Positions 48,101 through 61,700 are shown, counted from the stretch's first letter. The stretch is 64,000 nt of DNA from Membranipora membranacea (GCA_914767715.1 OU612069.1:6696001-6760000); one strand, 5' to 3'. Numbers and translations are program-made. Notes: a model not told the origin generated them from the sequence alone.

Positions 48101-50403
48101 GCTCTGGCCAGGATCATCTGCTGTGAGAACAGGAGGAGGGTCAGGTTTCACATAGTGCTTATTAGAATTTGAATTTTCTCTGCCTGTTTTCTTTTTACCG
48201 TAGAAACCAAGTTTCGTATGATTAATTCAGTAAAAGAGAGCTGTTGACTGACCTGATCCCGCAGTTGTCTCCTCCCTTCTTATGTAGTCATCAAGAATTC
48301 TGACTCCCTCCTCACTGATCTTAAGACCTGTTTGAAACAACAGCAAAAATGGCAAGGTTAGCACCCCTATTGAAACAATCACTTGGTTAACATGCAATCC
48401 CGAAAATTAATGCTACAAATGGTAACAAATGAATTAATCGGATCTGCTGAGGCAGATAATGATATTTTTCCATGAACTTACATGGATATCTGAGAGGTAG
48501 CGGGACACGCCTCCTCTCATCGTTGGTGTCACATGGACAAGTCTCCTCTCCAGTGTAGGTGGTATGACGGGGCTCTGGCAGTTTGTATCTGACACGCCTG
48601 TTGAACCACTCAGGATTGACAAATGTTGCTGGTGATGACTGTTTGGTCAGTAGGCAATGAGAGCAGTAGAAGACATGGTCATATCGAACTCCTTTCCACA
48701 CAGAATCCAATTCAGATGTAAGCCGCTTCATTGTTTCTAGTTGGGTCTTCCAAGCATCGCTGATAAGCCTGGCCGGTGTTTGCGTGATGAGTGTCACTTG
48801 TTTTTCTTTCTCATTATGCAATAGATACCGCAAGACTCCGTTCATCTCTTGCACACTCGCTCCATTTATACCAGCTTCAGGTGTGTTGAATGGATTGACG
48901 CATATGTCTAGAAATCTTGCAGTGATTACATGATATACATATTGCGGAACGTTGAGGCCGTTCAGATACAGATCGACTCTCAGCTGAAGGTGATTTGTGC
49001 CTTCTGTTGGGTTTGGTATGTTCTTAGTGCTGAAGTAGGGAACGATGAACTTCTCACTGCCATCACTTTCTATAGGTCCACAGATCAGGTGAAATGTTTT
49101 CAGCAGCGTGATACCAACATCAACAGGTAGTTCCGATTCATTGCTGAGCAGATTGTGAAGTAATGCAGCTCTTATGATTCCTGTGGCTTTGAAATCATTG
49201 ACCATGCTGACATACTCTCTTCTGTCCACAGGTCTTTCCTTATATCTGTAGGGTCTAAATTTGGTTATGCGATATTCCCATGCTTGAGCATCTGCATGAT
49301 CGTAAAGTGTCCTTATGACATCAGCAAGAACTGAAGGGCGATGGAATAAATAGTCACTCAGCTTCTCAACGTCCTGAAACCACATTATTCTTCCTGCTTC
49401 TTTGACGTACTGCAAAGCATGCTCACTGTGCTTACTGAAACCTTGTATGAAGTCAGTAACAGAAACATAAGGCTTTTGCTCTTCAGCAGTAAGCTTATTC
49501 AGCACTTCATACCAACTACCGGGTATATCAGTGATCAGCTTAGCCCCTGCTTCCTTCAGTGCACTCTTTAGTGATTTGATATCCATCTTGCTCGATGAAG
49601 CCGAGAGCTCTTGTATTGTTGTGATCAGGGGCTGTGCTCTGTCGATGAAACATGTCATAGAGAAAAATGAGCTGTCAGGCATAGCAACACCCTCTTCTGA
49701 TTGAATTACATCTAAACGCAGCTTCTCTGTTGCTGATAAAAGCTGTTTCTTCCTCAGTTTGAGGGTCTCGTTGCTAAGCAAATCACCATGAGTCAGTACG
49801 AGCACTGGTCTTCCTAGGTTTGGTTGTGATGTATATAGGTGCGCTATCCACTGGAAGCATACATCCTGAGCTGCAGCCTCTACTCCATGCGCATGTACTA
49901 AACTGTCAAACTCTGCTATATCTACCACTAGAAGTGGTACAGATTGTACTTTGGCGTTCACTTGATAGGCAAGGTGATACACCTCATGCCCTCCCAAATC
50001 AGTGAATACCAACTTCAATTTCTCATCAATGTCAGCCTCGCATACATTGAAGACACGTGTTGCCTCATCAAGCTTGATGTCGATATCGGAACGGGTTGTC
50101 AGCACACGCTGATCCTTCTGTACGCTCCTCACAATGCTTGTCTTTCCTGCTTTAGTCTTGCCTATGACTGTTACCGGAATGAGTCTGAAAATGTTGTCTT
50201 TTTCAGCATGAAGATCCTGCAGATACTTCCTTACAGCTTCTATACCCTGTATGCAGACAGCATAGGGAGGAGATACTAGTGCTTCGCATCGGTTACATTT
50301 GAAGGCCTTTAGCGTGCTGATATTGAAGATACTTTCAGGTATAGAGGGGAGTGACCCGTTTCTTCTAATATCAAGTACTTCCAGTTTGGTGAGTTGCCCC
50401 AGG
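45138..50403 (-). CDS. ROCO-caspase fusion: LRR (partial)-Roc-COR-linker-caspase
   Basis: Eight exons join in perfect phase: 50403-48482, 48327-48253, 48183-47984, 47854-47624, 47416-47179, 46951-46775, 46518-46409 and 46140-45909; a ninth (45163-45138) would add a short tail ending HLF-stop. The product is a leucine-rich end, a Ras-of-complex GTPase, a COR domain, a disordered linker and a caspase-type domain, about 1,080 visible residues. No frame break is present, unlike the neighbouring genes. By family knowledge, Roc-COR units are GTP-dependent dimerising switches and caspases are activated by proximity, so the expected role is a GTP-controlled protease in death or immune signalling (inference). 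The 5' LRR exons are not identified; they may lie beyond 50.4 kb, where a foldback element now sits. Confidence 0.85.
45909..47854 (-). CDS. Caspase-type protease domain (p20 and p10)
   Basis: p20: CRGRALIVSNDYNQTRSGSE (Arg equivalent to caspase-3 Arg64 kept), YQNIKCMLDKLGF, LTSHGDEGCII with the catalytic His, and KIVIIQACAGS with the catalytic Cys; the family pentapeptide is usually QACRG, here QACAG. A linker with several Asp residues (SNDFEVDNDTQDISVSD) separates p20 from p10 and could hold processing sites. p10: SFAAPRNPGVGSPFIRALVA in place of the usual SWR...SWFI; the Arg of the SWR motif (caspase-3 Arg207), which holds the substrate Asp, is Ala here. Substrate preference may thus differ from Asp, or the enzyme may be weak. 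Confidence 0.83.
47984..48327 (-). CDS. Linker exons between COR and caspase domain
   Basis: Exons 48327-48253 and 48183-47984. They code a helical KISEEGVRILDDYIRREE segment and a Pro/Gln/Asp-rich linker (PDPPPVL ... QQADQSLIPESQ). Both junctions keep phase; the caspase exon starts at ILKLMRQQ after a TTCTCAG acceptor. An alternative 5'-shifted acceptor at 47920 would break the phase. Confidence 0.7.
48482..50403 (-). CDS. LRR end, Roc GTPase and COR domain exon
   Basis: One 1,922-nt exon. It opens with a leucine-rich repeat (LTKLEVLDIRRN ... IPESIFNISTLKAF) and the ROCO-typical SPPYAVCIQGIEAVRKYL junction. The Roc part shows a P-loop GKTKAGKTSIV (about 50163-50131), a switch II DLGGHEVYHLAYQ, a strand VPLLVVDIAEF and THGD at the base-recognition position (NKxD in Ras; THxD is usual in ROCO). 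COR features follow: FIQGF, GRIMWF, LFHRPSVLADVIRTLYDH, and a winged-helix-like C-terminal part. The end has CSHC and CPC clusters that could bind a metal. Donor at 48482 leaves one base. Confidence 0.88.
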
Positions 50404-52161
50404 CTGTTTAAAAGATAAAAATATATTTACTTTCAATCATAATGAGCGTTGCCGACATGGGGATGAACTTTTAGTCATGACTAGACAAGTGCAAGGTACC
50501 GTGAGTGGTATGGTGGGTTGGCCAAGGTTGCACAAGAAGATACAAATGTGTTGAAATTTGGGGAAAATGGCGCAGTCATTGCAGCCTCGCCCTCAAGGCA
50601 CACACTATTTCGCCGCCACGGTGTGGTGAGTGACTAACCCTTGTGATTTTAACCAACATTTTTAAAGCCAACTAATGACTTACTACTAAATTGTGAGTTT
50701 GTTACTTGCAACAGGGCCAAATGATATCCAGCATCACAACGCCCGCTATCCCAGCAAATTAAAAAAAAAGTTTACTTTTATTTATTTTTCAATGTAATGC
50801 AATGTAATGTAGAATAATAAGTCATTCTTTCGTTTGTTATTTATCACTTCTGTTGTGACAGCTCATCCCCACCCTATTAATTTGATCAAAATTGTAGCGC
50901 TGATTGTTTTTCATCCTTTTGCTAATATGCTAATCAATTTCAACCTAAGACCACCTCCAGTATGCAGTAAATTTATTACTTTGTGAGGCCTTACGTTGCA
51001 TTCTAGGCTTTTGGGGTCGGGGTTACTCCCTGAACCCTGAATCGGGGGTGTGGATGGGGGGGGGGGGGGTTACAGCGCTTCTCCCAAAGCTGAGATTAAT
51101 TGATATTACTGTGCTGCACAGGATAGTCTACGATGGTGGCAGGTTCACATTCAAAAGCTAGAAGTCACTCCTGTTTAGGGAGCCTTGATCTGAGCAACCC
51201 TGATTGTCACAATAAACAACATGGAAAATGAATTATGGTGATCTATTGACAATATTAGTAAAATTAGTAATTCAAAGATCCTTGAACTGAGGAAATTTTA
51301 AATTTGATAGGCCACATAATCATAATAACAGCGTTATTTCGCTCTTTTTTTCAGTGACAAAGTTCTCTTATTCACTTGTAATCGGCTACATTTAGTTATT
51401 TTTACAGGATAATACACACTTGGCATCGTAACTTTCAACATAATCTTACTTGATAGAGTTGAAAGTCTCAGATTCTCACTATCAAAGAACTTGTCTTATT
51501 GACTTACTGTACAAATTATTTTTATTTTAAATTGGTACACAGTTGATTTATTATTACATGAGGTGATGAGGACTAACTAATTTGCTAAATATAGTCTCAT
51601 CAAACTGCATTTTTGTTCTGGTCGATTTTCTTGCTAATTGCCAAAAAGAGATATAATTAATCAAATTAATATTATGCCTTATTGATAACTTCCCTCATAC
51701 TAGGAAAGGTTGCTCCAACACAATAAAATGATAATAATAATAATGAAAATTTCGCTAGTTATAATAATGATATATGTTTGTATTATGCACATGTATTATT
51801 GGATTAATAAGTATTGCCCCTCATGTGAATGGAAGGAGACAACTCAATAGAGCGATCAAGATTGATACAATATCTGATAGTTATTTTGTATCAAGTTTGC
51901 CCTGTAAACTTAACAAATTTAGAAAAGGTTACAGTCCAGTAGACCTAGGATAGGTAAGATGTACTCCATCCCATAGAAAGCTAAGTAAAGTAGATATTTC
52001 ATGTCAGCTAGGAAAAGCTCCTTTGGGGTATGTACTGAAATGCCGATAAACTGAAAACCCAACATGAGAAGCATAGGGCACCATTGAAAAGTGCTGCTTT
52101 GCACCCTCAAGGATTATTACTTTCCCTAGATTTTTTATAGATCAGTTTTTGAGAATTGGCA
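50404..52161. other. Intron or upstream region with a diverged repeat
   Basis: No further LRR exon was recognised on the minus strand. 50660-51500 is a diverged copy of 63120-63960 in the same orientation. A G run lies at about 51057-51070. Confidence 0.45.
50660..51500 (+). repeat. Dispersed ~0.8-kb repeat, copy A
   Basis: Shares ordered blocks with 63120-63960: AAATTGTGAGTT...ACTTGCAACAGGGCCAA, TTGTGACAGCTCAT, CACAGGATAGT, TGAGCAACCCTGATT, CGGCTACATTT and ACAGGATAATACAC. No coding frame. Class unknown. Confidence 0.75.
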
Positions 52162-52165
52162 CCGG

Positions 52166-55100
52166 TGTAGTATTGTAAACTGTCCCCCGCGCGAAAACAA
52201 CCCCGGGACACTTTACAATATTGTAAACTGTCCCGGGGACACTTTACAATAAAAACAGGCCTATTGTAAACTGTCCCCCCCTATTGTAAACTGTCCCCCC
52301 CTATTGTAAACCGTCCCCCCCTATTGTAAACTGTCCCCCCTATTTGTGACTGTCCATATCGAGAGCCCAGCTGTTTATCACCATTCTGAATGGGTCAGAT
52401 CATCTAAGTTGAGCATACCATGATGTTCTGGCTGCCACTATGATGGCCAAAGTTGTACCATGGGGATGGTGGAGGTATCTCATTGAATGAGTGTATAAAG
52501 CCTCTTTTTCATATGTTACTTTGGGGATCTATTTTTCGCAAACACTAGTTATTTGAAGCTCCTATGATTTAGAGATGTCTGGTTTGCGAAGAAAGGTGCA
52601 CTAAGCCAACAGTGGATAGATGTGTAGTTGCCACATCACAGAACACACATACTTTTATTGCAGGTTCATGAGCCGCGCGAAACAACCACCCCATTCATTC
52701 ATCATAAAATCTACCTCCGTCAAGCATTTGCCTAGGAGTGATGGCAGTCAGTCACAAGTGTGAGCGGGAGAAATAATTACTTTTGAGCTTTTCATATTGT
52801 GAGGAAGGGTATTGCACTGTAAAATATTGCTTAAGCCGCGCGAAAACAACCACCCCCCAAGCTGTCTTATAAAGATATCTGTTAAAAAGTCTCAAACATA
52901 ATGAACCGTGATTTTGCATCCATAATGCAATTATCATAAGGTGACTGTGTACCAAATTTCAGATTAGTAGGTCAGAACTTAATGACACAACGGATGATAT
53001 GTCGTTCTTTGCAAGTTCATGAGCCGCGCGAAAATAACCACCCCATTCAGTCATCTTGAAGTCTACCTCAATCAAGCATTTGCCTGCGAGTGATGAAAGT
53101 CAGTCACATGTGAGACCTGGAGAAATAACGACTTTTGAGTTTTTCATATTGTGCCGCCTGGTATTGGACTGTAAAATATTGCTTAAGCCGCGCGAAAACA
53201 ACCACCCCCCAAAGTGTCTTATAAAGATTATCTGTCAAAAAGTCTCAATCATAATGAACCATGATTTGGCAGCCATAATTCGATTGTCATAAGGTGACTG
53301 TGTACCAAATTTCAGATTAGTAGGTCAGAAGTTAATGACACAACGGATGATATGTCGTTCTTTGCAAGTTCATGAGCCGCGCGAAAACAACCACCCCATT
53401 CATTCATCTTGAAATCTACCTCAATCAAGAATTTGCCTGTGAGTGATGACAGTCAGTCACAAGTGAGAGTGGGAAAAATAACCGCTTTCGAGCTTTTCAT
53501 ATTGTGCGGCCTGGTATTGCCCTGTAAAACATTTCTTTAGCCGCGCAAAAACAACCACCCCCCAAAGTGTCTTATAAAGATAATCCGTCAAAAAGTTTCA
53601 ATTATAATGGACCATGATTTGGCAGCCATAATGTGATTGTCATAAGGTGACTGTGTACCAAATTTCAGATTAGTAGGTTAGAAATTAATGACACAACGGA
53701 TGATATGTCGTTCTTTGCAAGTTCATGAGCCGCGCGAAATCAACCACCCCATTCAGTCATCTTGAAATCTACCTCAATCAAGAATTTGCCTGTGATTTAT
53801 GAAAGTCAGTCACATGTGAGACCTGGAGAAATAACGACTTGTGTCATTAAGTTCTGACCTACTAATCTGAAATTTGGTACACAGTCACCTTATGACAATC
53901 ACATTATGGCTGCCAAATCATGGTCAATTATGATTGAGACTTTTTGACAGATTATCTTTATAAGACACTTTGGGGGGTGGTTGTTTTTTGCGCGGCTTAA
54001 GCAAAGTTTTACAGGGCAATATCAGGCTGACAATATGAAAAGCTCGAAAGCGGTTATTTCTCCCAGTCTCACTTGTGACTGACTGTCATCACTCACAGGC
54101 AAATTCTTGATTGAGGTAGATTTTAAGATGAATGAATGGGGTGGTTGTTTTCGCGCGGCTCATGAACTTGCAAAGAACGACATATCATCCATTGTGTCAT
54201 TAACTTCTGACCTACTAATCTGAAATTTGGTACACAGTCACCTTATGACAATCGAATTATTGCTGCCAAATCATGGTTCATTATGATTGAGACTTTTTGA
54301 CAGATAATCTTTATAAGACACTTTGGGGGGTGGTTGTTTTCGCGCGGCTTAAGCAATATATTACAGTCCAATACCAGGCGGCACAATATGAAAAACTCAA
54401 AAGTCGTTATTTCTCCAGGTCTCACATGTGACTGACTTTCATCACTTACAGGCAAATGCTTGATTGAGGTAGATTTCAACATGACTGAATGGGGTGGTTG
54501 TTTTCGCGCGGCTCATGAACTTGCAAAGAGCGACATATCATCCGTTGTGTCATTAATTTCTAACCTTTTAATCCAAAATTAGGTACACAGTCACTTCATG
54601 ACAATCACATTATTACTAGAAAATCATGGTTAATTTCGTTTGAGACTTTTTGACAGATAATCTTTATAAGACAGCTTGGAGGGTGGTTGTTTTCGCGCGG
54701 CTTAAGCAATATTTTACAGTCCAATACCAGGCGGTACAATATGAAAAACTCAAAAGTCGTTATTTCTCCAGGTCTCACATGTGACTGACTTTCATCACTC
54801 ACAGGCAAATGCTTGATTGAGGTAGACTTCAAGATGACTGAATGGGGTGGTTATTTTCGCGCGGCTCATGAACTTGCAAAGAACGACATATCATCCGTTG
54901 TGTCATTAAGTTCTGACCTACTAATCTGAAATTTGGTACACAGTCACCTTAAGATAATTGCATTATGGATGCAAAATCACGGTTCATTATGTTTGAGACT
55001 TTTTAACAGATATCTTTATAAGACAGCTTGGGGGGTGGTTGTTTTCGCGCGGCTTAAGCAATATTTTACAGTGCAATACCCATCCTCACAATATGAAAAG

Positions 55101-55723
55101 CTCAAAAGTAATTATTTCTCCCGCTCACACTTGTGACTGACTGCCATCACTCCTAGGCAAATGCTTGACGGAGGTAGATTTTATGATGAATGAATGGGGT
55201 GGTTGTTTTCGCGCGGCTCATGAACCTGCAATGAAAGTATGTGTGTTCTGTGATGTGGCAACTACACATCTATCCACTGTTGGCTTAGTGCACCTTTCTT
55301 CGCAAACCAGACATCTCTAAATCATAGGAGCTTCAAATAACTAGTGTTTGCGAAAAATAGATCCCCAAAGTACCATATGAAAAAGAGGCTTTATACACTC
55401 ATTCAATGAGATACCTCCACCATCCCCATGGTACAACTTTGGCCATCATAGTGGCAGCCAGAACATCATGGTATGCTCCACTTAGATGATCTGACCCATT
55501 CAGAATGGTGATAAACAGCTGGGCTCTCGATATGGACAGTCACAAATAGGGGGGACAGTTTACAATAGGGGGGGACGGTTTACAATAGGGGGGGACAGTT
55601 TACAATAGGGGGGGACAGTTTACAATAGGCCTGTTTTTATTGTACAGTGTCCCCGGGACAGTTTACAATATTGTAAAGTGTCCCGGGGTTGTTTTCGCGC
55701 GGGGGACAGTTTACAATACTACA
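52166..55723. mobile_element. 3.56-kb giant foldback element, CCGG target duplication (copy 2)
   Basis: Same termini as copy 1 (TGTAGTATTGTAAACTGTCC and inverse), bounded by CCGG at 52162-52165 and 55724-55727. The hairpin centre lies near 53835. Each arm holds the terminal C-run array, a segment with TCTGGTTTGCGAAG, and alternating units carrying GCGCGAAAACAACC. The repeated short open frames in the arms are repeats read in frame, not genes. It lies upstream of the visible ROCO exon and may sit in an intron of that gene. Confidence 0.9.
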
Positions 55724-55727
55724 CCGG

Positions 55728-58700
55728 TATTGTGATATTTCAGACAGTTTAAATGACACATAATATTATATCAAACCTAATTTCAATTCGGTAAATTGCA
55801 ATTCAAATCTGTATGCAGCATTAATTTGAAGAGTTTTAAGATATAACATCCTTTGCTGGCGTCTTACTGAACATTGTTCCAGTTATGCATCTTCCAAAAT
55901 ACTATTTCCAAGGTGGTATAGAAACATTGCGGCAGCAGAAATCATATCCCATTACACTCATGCTATTTGTTGAGAGGACAATCCAATGCTCTAATATTAT
56001 TGGAATGAAAAGTATCACCATTATGATGAGAAAAAGCACTGAACGTTGTGACAGTTTTATGAAAAAACATTACCACAATGCATCTCATTTTGAACATTAT
56101 CAGTGGCTATGAGGTGGTTGCCACAGCATTATAAAACAAACTTCATGAGATGATCATAAAATAATGCTGTAGTGATGGAAGAACTGTGATGCTATAACAT
56201 TGTTAAAATTGAATACTTTTTGATAGCATGATCATAACATCATGAAAGTGCTAATTATAAGCTGTATTCTCACATTTAACAGTGATGTATCATCATGTCA
56301 TAAATAATTTTTGACTAATACTAAGAAGCAAAGATTCTGCTATAACTGAATCTGAACATTGTGATTACCATTCTGTATCCTATTAGACAATAACCCAATC
56401 CTATCATTTACACACCATGTAATACTTGAAAAATTTGTATGCGACACGATGTTACAATGTTCACCGTTTGCTTGGTTTTTGACCTTCATTTTTTAACAAG
56501 AAGTCAAACAGTTTTTAGGTTATGGAATATAGGGATCACACAAATTCTCAGGGATCAATATTTTTATTAGCATTTATAAACTTGGATTGTCAGCATTGCG
56601 ATAGGTAAACAATAAAAAAATCTTTTTCTTTTATATCTACTGGTAGGTACATATAACAATCGCCTTAAACAAACTGCTCACATGGATTTGTAAACAAAAG
56701 GCAATATCTCCTTGTCTAGCATACTCAGCAAGTCATCATGGAAAAGGTAATAAAACTGCCAACACAGGTCTCCAAAATTTAAATTCACACTTCCGCTTTT
56801 GAATTTTACTAATCGCAGTCATGTAGATATGTTGGTGGTTGGTTGTTTGACTGATCTAAATACAACAGCTTTATTTTCAGTTTTAACGCTTTGTATATTT
56901 GGTATTTATTACAAGCCATTGCCATCATCTTAAGGGCAAATCCTCCAACTGTACTATTTAAATATTTACAAACATATCCAACTGTCAACAAACAGTCCAT
57001 TGAAATAATGAAAGTGAAAGATTTGAAAGAGTTCCAAAAAAGTCGCCACCTCCATAAATGGGGTGCAATCATAGACTTGATTATAAACCTAGACATGACA
57101 CTATATGGATAGTGAGGCACTAAGCGACTTAATTGTGGGCAACAAACGTCATTGGAAGGTGTAGAAGCAATGATGCTATCATTGATTTTCCGTCCACAAT
57201 CCAGGTTTTTTAATTATAACTAGATCAATTTCGATCGGATTTTGAGTTTGAAAATTACAATAGATTTAGCAGCTTATCTCATTTACTGCAAAACAGATTT
57301 GGAAGTCAGTGACCTGTTACCCCACAAACTTGCTATACATATAGAAAGTCTTTTGTTCTGCTACACAAAATCCACAAGAAATTTAGAAGAATAGAAACAA
57401 AAGACAGTGGATATTCTAGTTTGTATCAACTGTTGTGTCATTTGATTGAAAGCCCAGCAATTTTGAATTCGGCACCCTTTACTAGAATTGAATGTAAATG
57501 CTAATTTCATGTATTTAATTTGGCCCTCAAATCGATTCCACACCAAAATATGGAAACATAGTGATTTTGAAAAATAATTTCGATGGGCAAAAAATGTTGC
57601 TAAACTGAACTAATACTAAGCGAAAGTAAGGGCTTAAATTTCATGCAGCCGCAGTGAATTTTGGTCAATTGTAACTTTAATAACATCCAAAAATTAACAA
57701 TTAAATTTGATTTTGATTCTGCAAGGTTATTGGTAGCTTTGGTCTTAGCCTTGTATGATATTTTCAAATATGCCTATCGTATACCATGCTCACTGAGCTA
57801 GAACTTTATCGACAGAGCGGCAGCATTTCACTCAGGATGGCAGCATTAGAGCTGCAACAATTTAGTATCCAACAGTTTCCTCTATTCTTATTTCTCCATG
57901 ATACTTTTGAATTTCTTGCCACAAGCTGGTATTGCTGGTATGTCGGGTAGATTCAGTAGTGAATTCGCCATAAGTGCTAGGGGACTTGACCCTACCAATT
58001 TTCAGCGTGTCAATTTTGAAAAACCTCTTGTTTTTAATTACCAGATGTCCAGAAGGCCTCATTGTGAGATTGGTTGGAATTATGAATGGATTACGCTGGT
58101 TTACTTGGTGCAATAGCCAATTACAATAATTTTCCCCTTTGACTGCCCTTAAAAGAGGATTGCATCATGATATTCCTGTGACGTAGAATAGGTAATGTAT
58201 TTCCTATGTTTTTGCCTACAATCTGAGCAATTGACTATAGCCAACGTCACTAGGCACTGATTTTCTTCATCCTTGATTTGGGTACACCAATCTACACATA
58301 TTTAAAATTAAGACCAATAAGACGATGGTCTTTTATAAAAGACTCCATAATTGCAAACAATATGATATGGTCTACTACTCTATAGCTCATCTGCAGGAGT
58401 GAACTCTCATTGCAGGAGCCATCGAATATTCTCAGGGTTGAGAATAGCAGGATAGTCTCATTTATTGAACCCACCATACACAGACCATTTATAAGAGATT
58501 TTATAAAGGACCATTACACAGGACACTTTTTTGTGTAAATACCTGAGATGTTAATCAGCCTTCACTCTATTGTTTCTTTGGGATTAGGCATCACATCCAT
58601 TGTAAATTTAATATAAATGAAATTATGCTAAGAAGACAGGAAAAACCTATACTTGTTTAGGTGAACAAACTCAGAGTAGTTCTCAAAAGATAATGTCTCA

Positions 58701-61700
58701 ATAACAATAACAAATCCAGGTGAAATCACCAAGCAGGGTTCATGGTCATGGTTATTCTATCACATTGGGCCTATTTTAAAACTGGCAATACACAGTATAC
58801 AAAACATGTATAAAATTTGTATTTAAGTGTTAACAGCTGAGAAGAAATGTGTTTCCCTGATCTGACAAAACACTAGAGTCTAGAAGTTATGAAATATTCC
58901 AGCGTAACGCAGTGGAATTGCTGTGTGTGCCCCTGCGCGATGTTAGATGGTTGAGATACAATGCTTGGATGCTGCTTGAATTTGCTACTTTGTGACAGGG
59001 ATTTGCGAGATCTTGTTTCTATTATCCGTGCTCATAGTGTTGCCTGATGTGTAAATTTGCTGTAAGGTTATGATCTTGGCAAGATACTGAAACTTAGTGG
59101 CCTGAAGTTAGAAGAGGCAAGCTCATAAGACTTGACAAGAGTGTTCTGTGATCACATTAACCCCTTCATGTGTACTGAAATGACTTAGGTAAAATAATGA
59201 ATAAATCAGCCGGTCCTTGTTTTAGAATCCCAATATTTCTCTGACATGTTGAGGTTTCTAAAATTACTGATCCTTCTATCATACCTAGGTACTATTTATA
59301 TTCTGCATTCACAATTAAATATTGGGTTCCATTTTCATGTTAGGAACAATAATCTAAGTCGGCATTCAATACTCATAATCTGATATTATTTTAAGTGATG
59401 TCATGTTAGAAGACAAGACTACAGGTTCACATCAAATCTTCATTGTGATATTAATATTGTATCATTGTATTATGCTGAGTGTGAGGCCTCTATACAATTC
59501 AATTCTTTTCATTGTTTCAACTCTTTGTAAACAAAAGAATCCTTTATATGCTGTGCCTGATTCGTTTCAATAGAGGATAAATGTAGCATGTCAGCTTGCA
59601 TCCAAAGTTTATATGAGAAAACTGAGAATAAATGTTAAGAATTGCTGCATTAAATGAAGGGAAAATACGATAGAGTGACCCTAAATGATTTATCTATTCG
59701 CAATGTCACAACGAAGGCAGACAAAAAAGTTGACGCTTCTAGCATGTTTAGAAGTGCATTTTAATTGAGTCATCTGGTTAATAAAAGATAATGTTTTGCC
59801 AACATTTCATCATGTTTTATGAAATTCATGATTTTTTGCATTCATTTCGTGGATTAAATAGTAATTAAACCACCAAGCGTTAACAATAACTTTCAATCAT
59901 TTTGTGATGGTGTCTGCATCAAATTTAAAAAAATGTAGGGGGAGATAAAGAGGAAACCATATAAGTCACTGAGAAGCCGATATAACATCAAGTTGATAAC
60001 AAGATGCTGCTGTTTGTTAAGCAATTTTGAAACTCGAAATCCGATCAAAATTGATTGGGTTTATAATTAAGTATGTGGGTGCAATTGATTGTGTTACAGA
60101 AAATAATAAAACAATGTTATCATTATTTCAATTAAGGTGCAATGATCTAGTATTTACCCTAAAATATACAGCCTATATCTTGCTCATAGAACTGGTCACA
60201 GCATTAGAGTGACACTATACACACATTAGTAATATTTACTTCTAAACTTATATGTGATAATTTATAATCATTTAGATGAGGGACAAAAAATCATGCTGCT
60301 AGATATTTTGTTATCACTTGCGCATACAAATCTTCTGTAAATAAGAGTAGGTATACTCTTAATCTTTACCAGTAGGGGATGTTCTAATGAAGTCATTTGC
60401 CAAACAATCAGGTAGGCCTATTGAGATTTCCAATCTTGGTATATTTTTCCGTAAAGTAATTGTTATTATTATAATTACCTAACTATGGATTTAATTACTT
60501 CTTTTTATAAGAATAATACAGAATCTTCAAGTGGGAGATGTGGGATGGAAGTCCACAAAAGTATTTTGATATAGAAAAACAAATTATTGTGATATGGTTA
60601 TTAAACTATTTTGAGCAATAGTAGGGCTTTCGGTTAGAAGATGTGTCTTTGCCCATTTAAGCCTGCATTACAAGACTAAAATCCAATTTTTGCAGCACAA
60701 TTGGAGCAATTGAATTTGTAAGAAGTTAATTCCTAATTAAGCAATATGTTGGTGTAGACTTGTGAAACAGATAGGTGTGTGAACCTGATCTGTGCCGCCA
60801 AAAAAAATGAATTTCCAATGGTATTCATCGTATATATGTAGCAAATCGGTACATATTGAACTTAATTATTTTCAACAACTTGGACTATGAGCATGTCTGC
60901 CAACATGTCTGGCAAACAACAAAACCGTGGTAACAACAGTAATTATTTTGTCTTTTTGTCCTGTGACAGTAATTATTTTCTATTTTTGTTTTTGTAAATA
61001 CTTTTTAGAGAGAAATTGCTGTAGTTGATATAATTAAGAAGGTGTAGCGGAACATCTGGCAGTTCAATGATTCAATGAAAAATCAAGCTGTGTTGATACC
61101 TTGAGTCGGTGTTGATTTTTATTTTTAAGCACTCACCACCAGGTAAGTGGCTGACAGGATACCCGATCGTCAGCCTCTGTACATGCGGACACAGTTGGGG
61201 GGGACAACCTGTACTGGTACAGACGGAAGGGCAACTTGTTTTAATGAACAGACCAATTTTGCTGAACAGGCGGATAGTCAAAACGGAATGCCCAACTACT
61301 TCAGCTTGATCTGAAGCCTTTACCGACTGGCCCCTAGTGCAATTATATTATTGCTCGCATGGTGCCTAGTTGACATTATGCTGAGAACAGCTTGAATTAA
61401 GAGATTGTATGTCCCCGTCAAAAGTCTTCACCCACAAGAAGAGATGTTAGTGCCCGTGTAAAATTTACACAAATTTCGAGCAGTCCAGTGCTCTAAATAG
61501 CAAGATTGCTCTTGTATGATGACTGTAACGACTAAATACTTTAAAACACCACCTGTATTACTGACCCTTATATGAGCAGTCCTAAATAGACCTAGATGAG
61601 CATGCATGCAATGACTGGTTCATGTTCTAGCTTGAATTTAAAAAACCAAGCATAGCAAGCAAGCATTTGCACATTTACTACACGGCGCTTAGACGTACTT

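Noticed and set aside
52752-55136. Recurrent 65-79 residue open frames in the foldback element arms
   Set aside because: The same peptides recur because the DNA is repeated and inverted; frames do not extend across units and no domain is visible.
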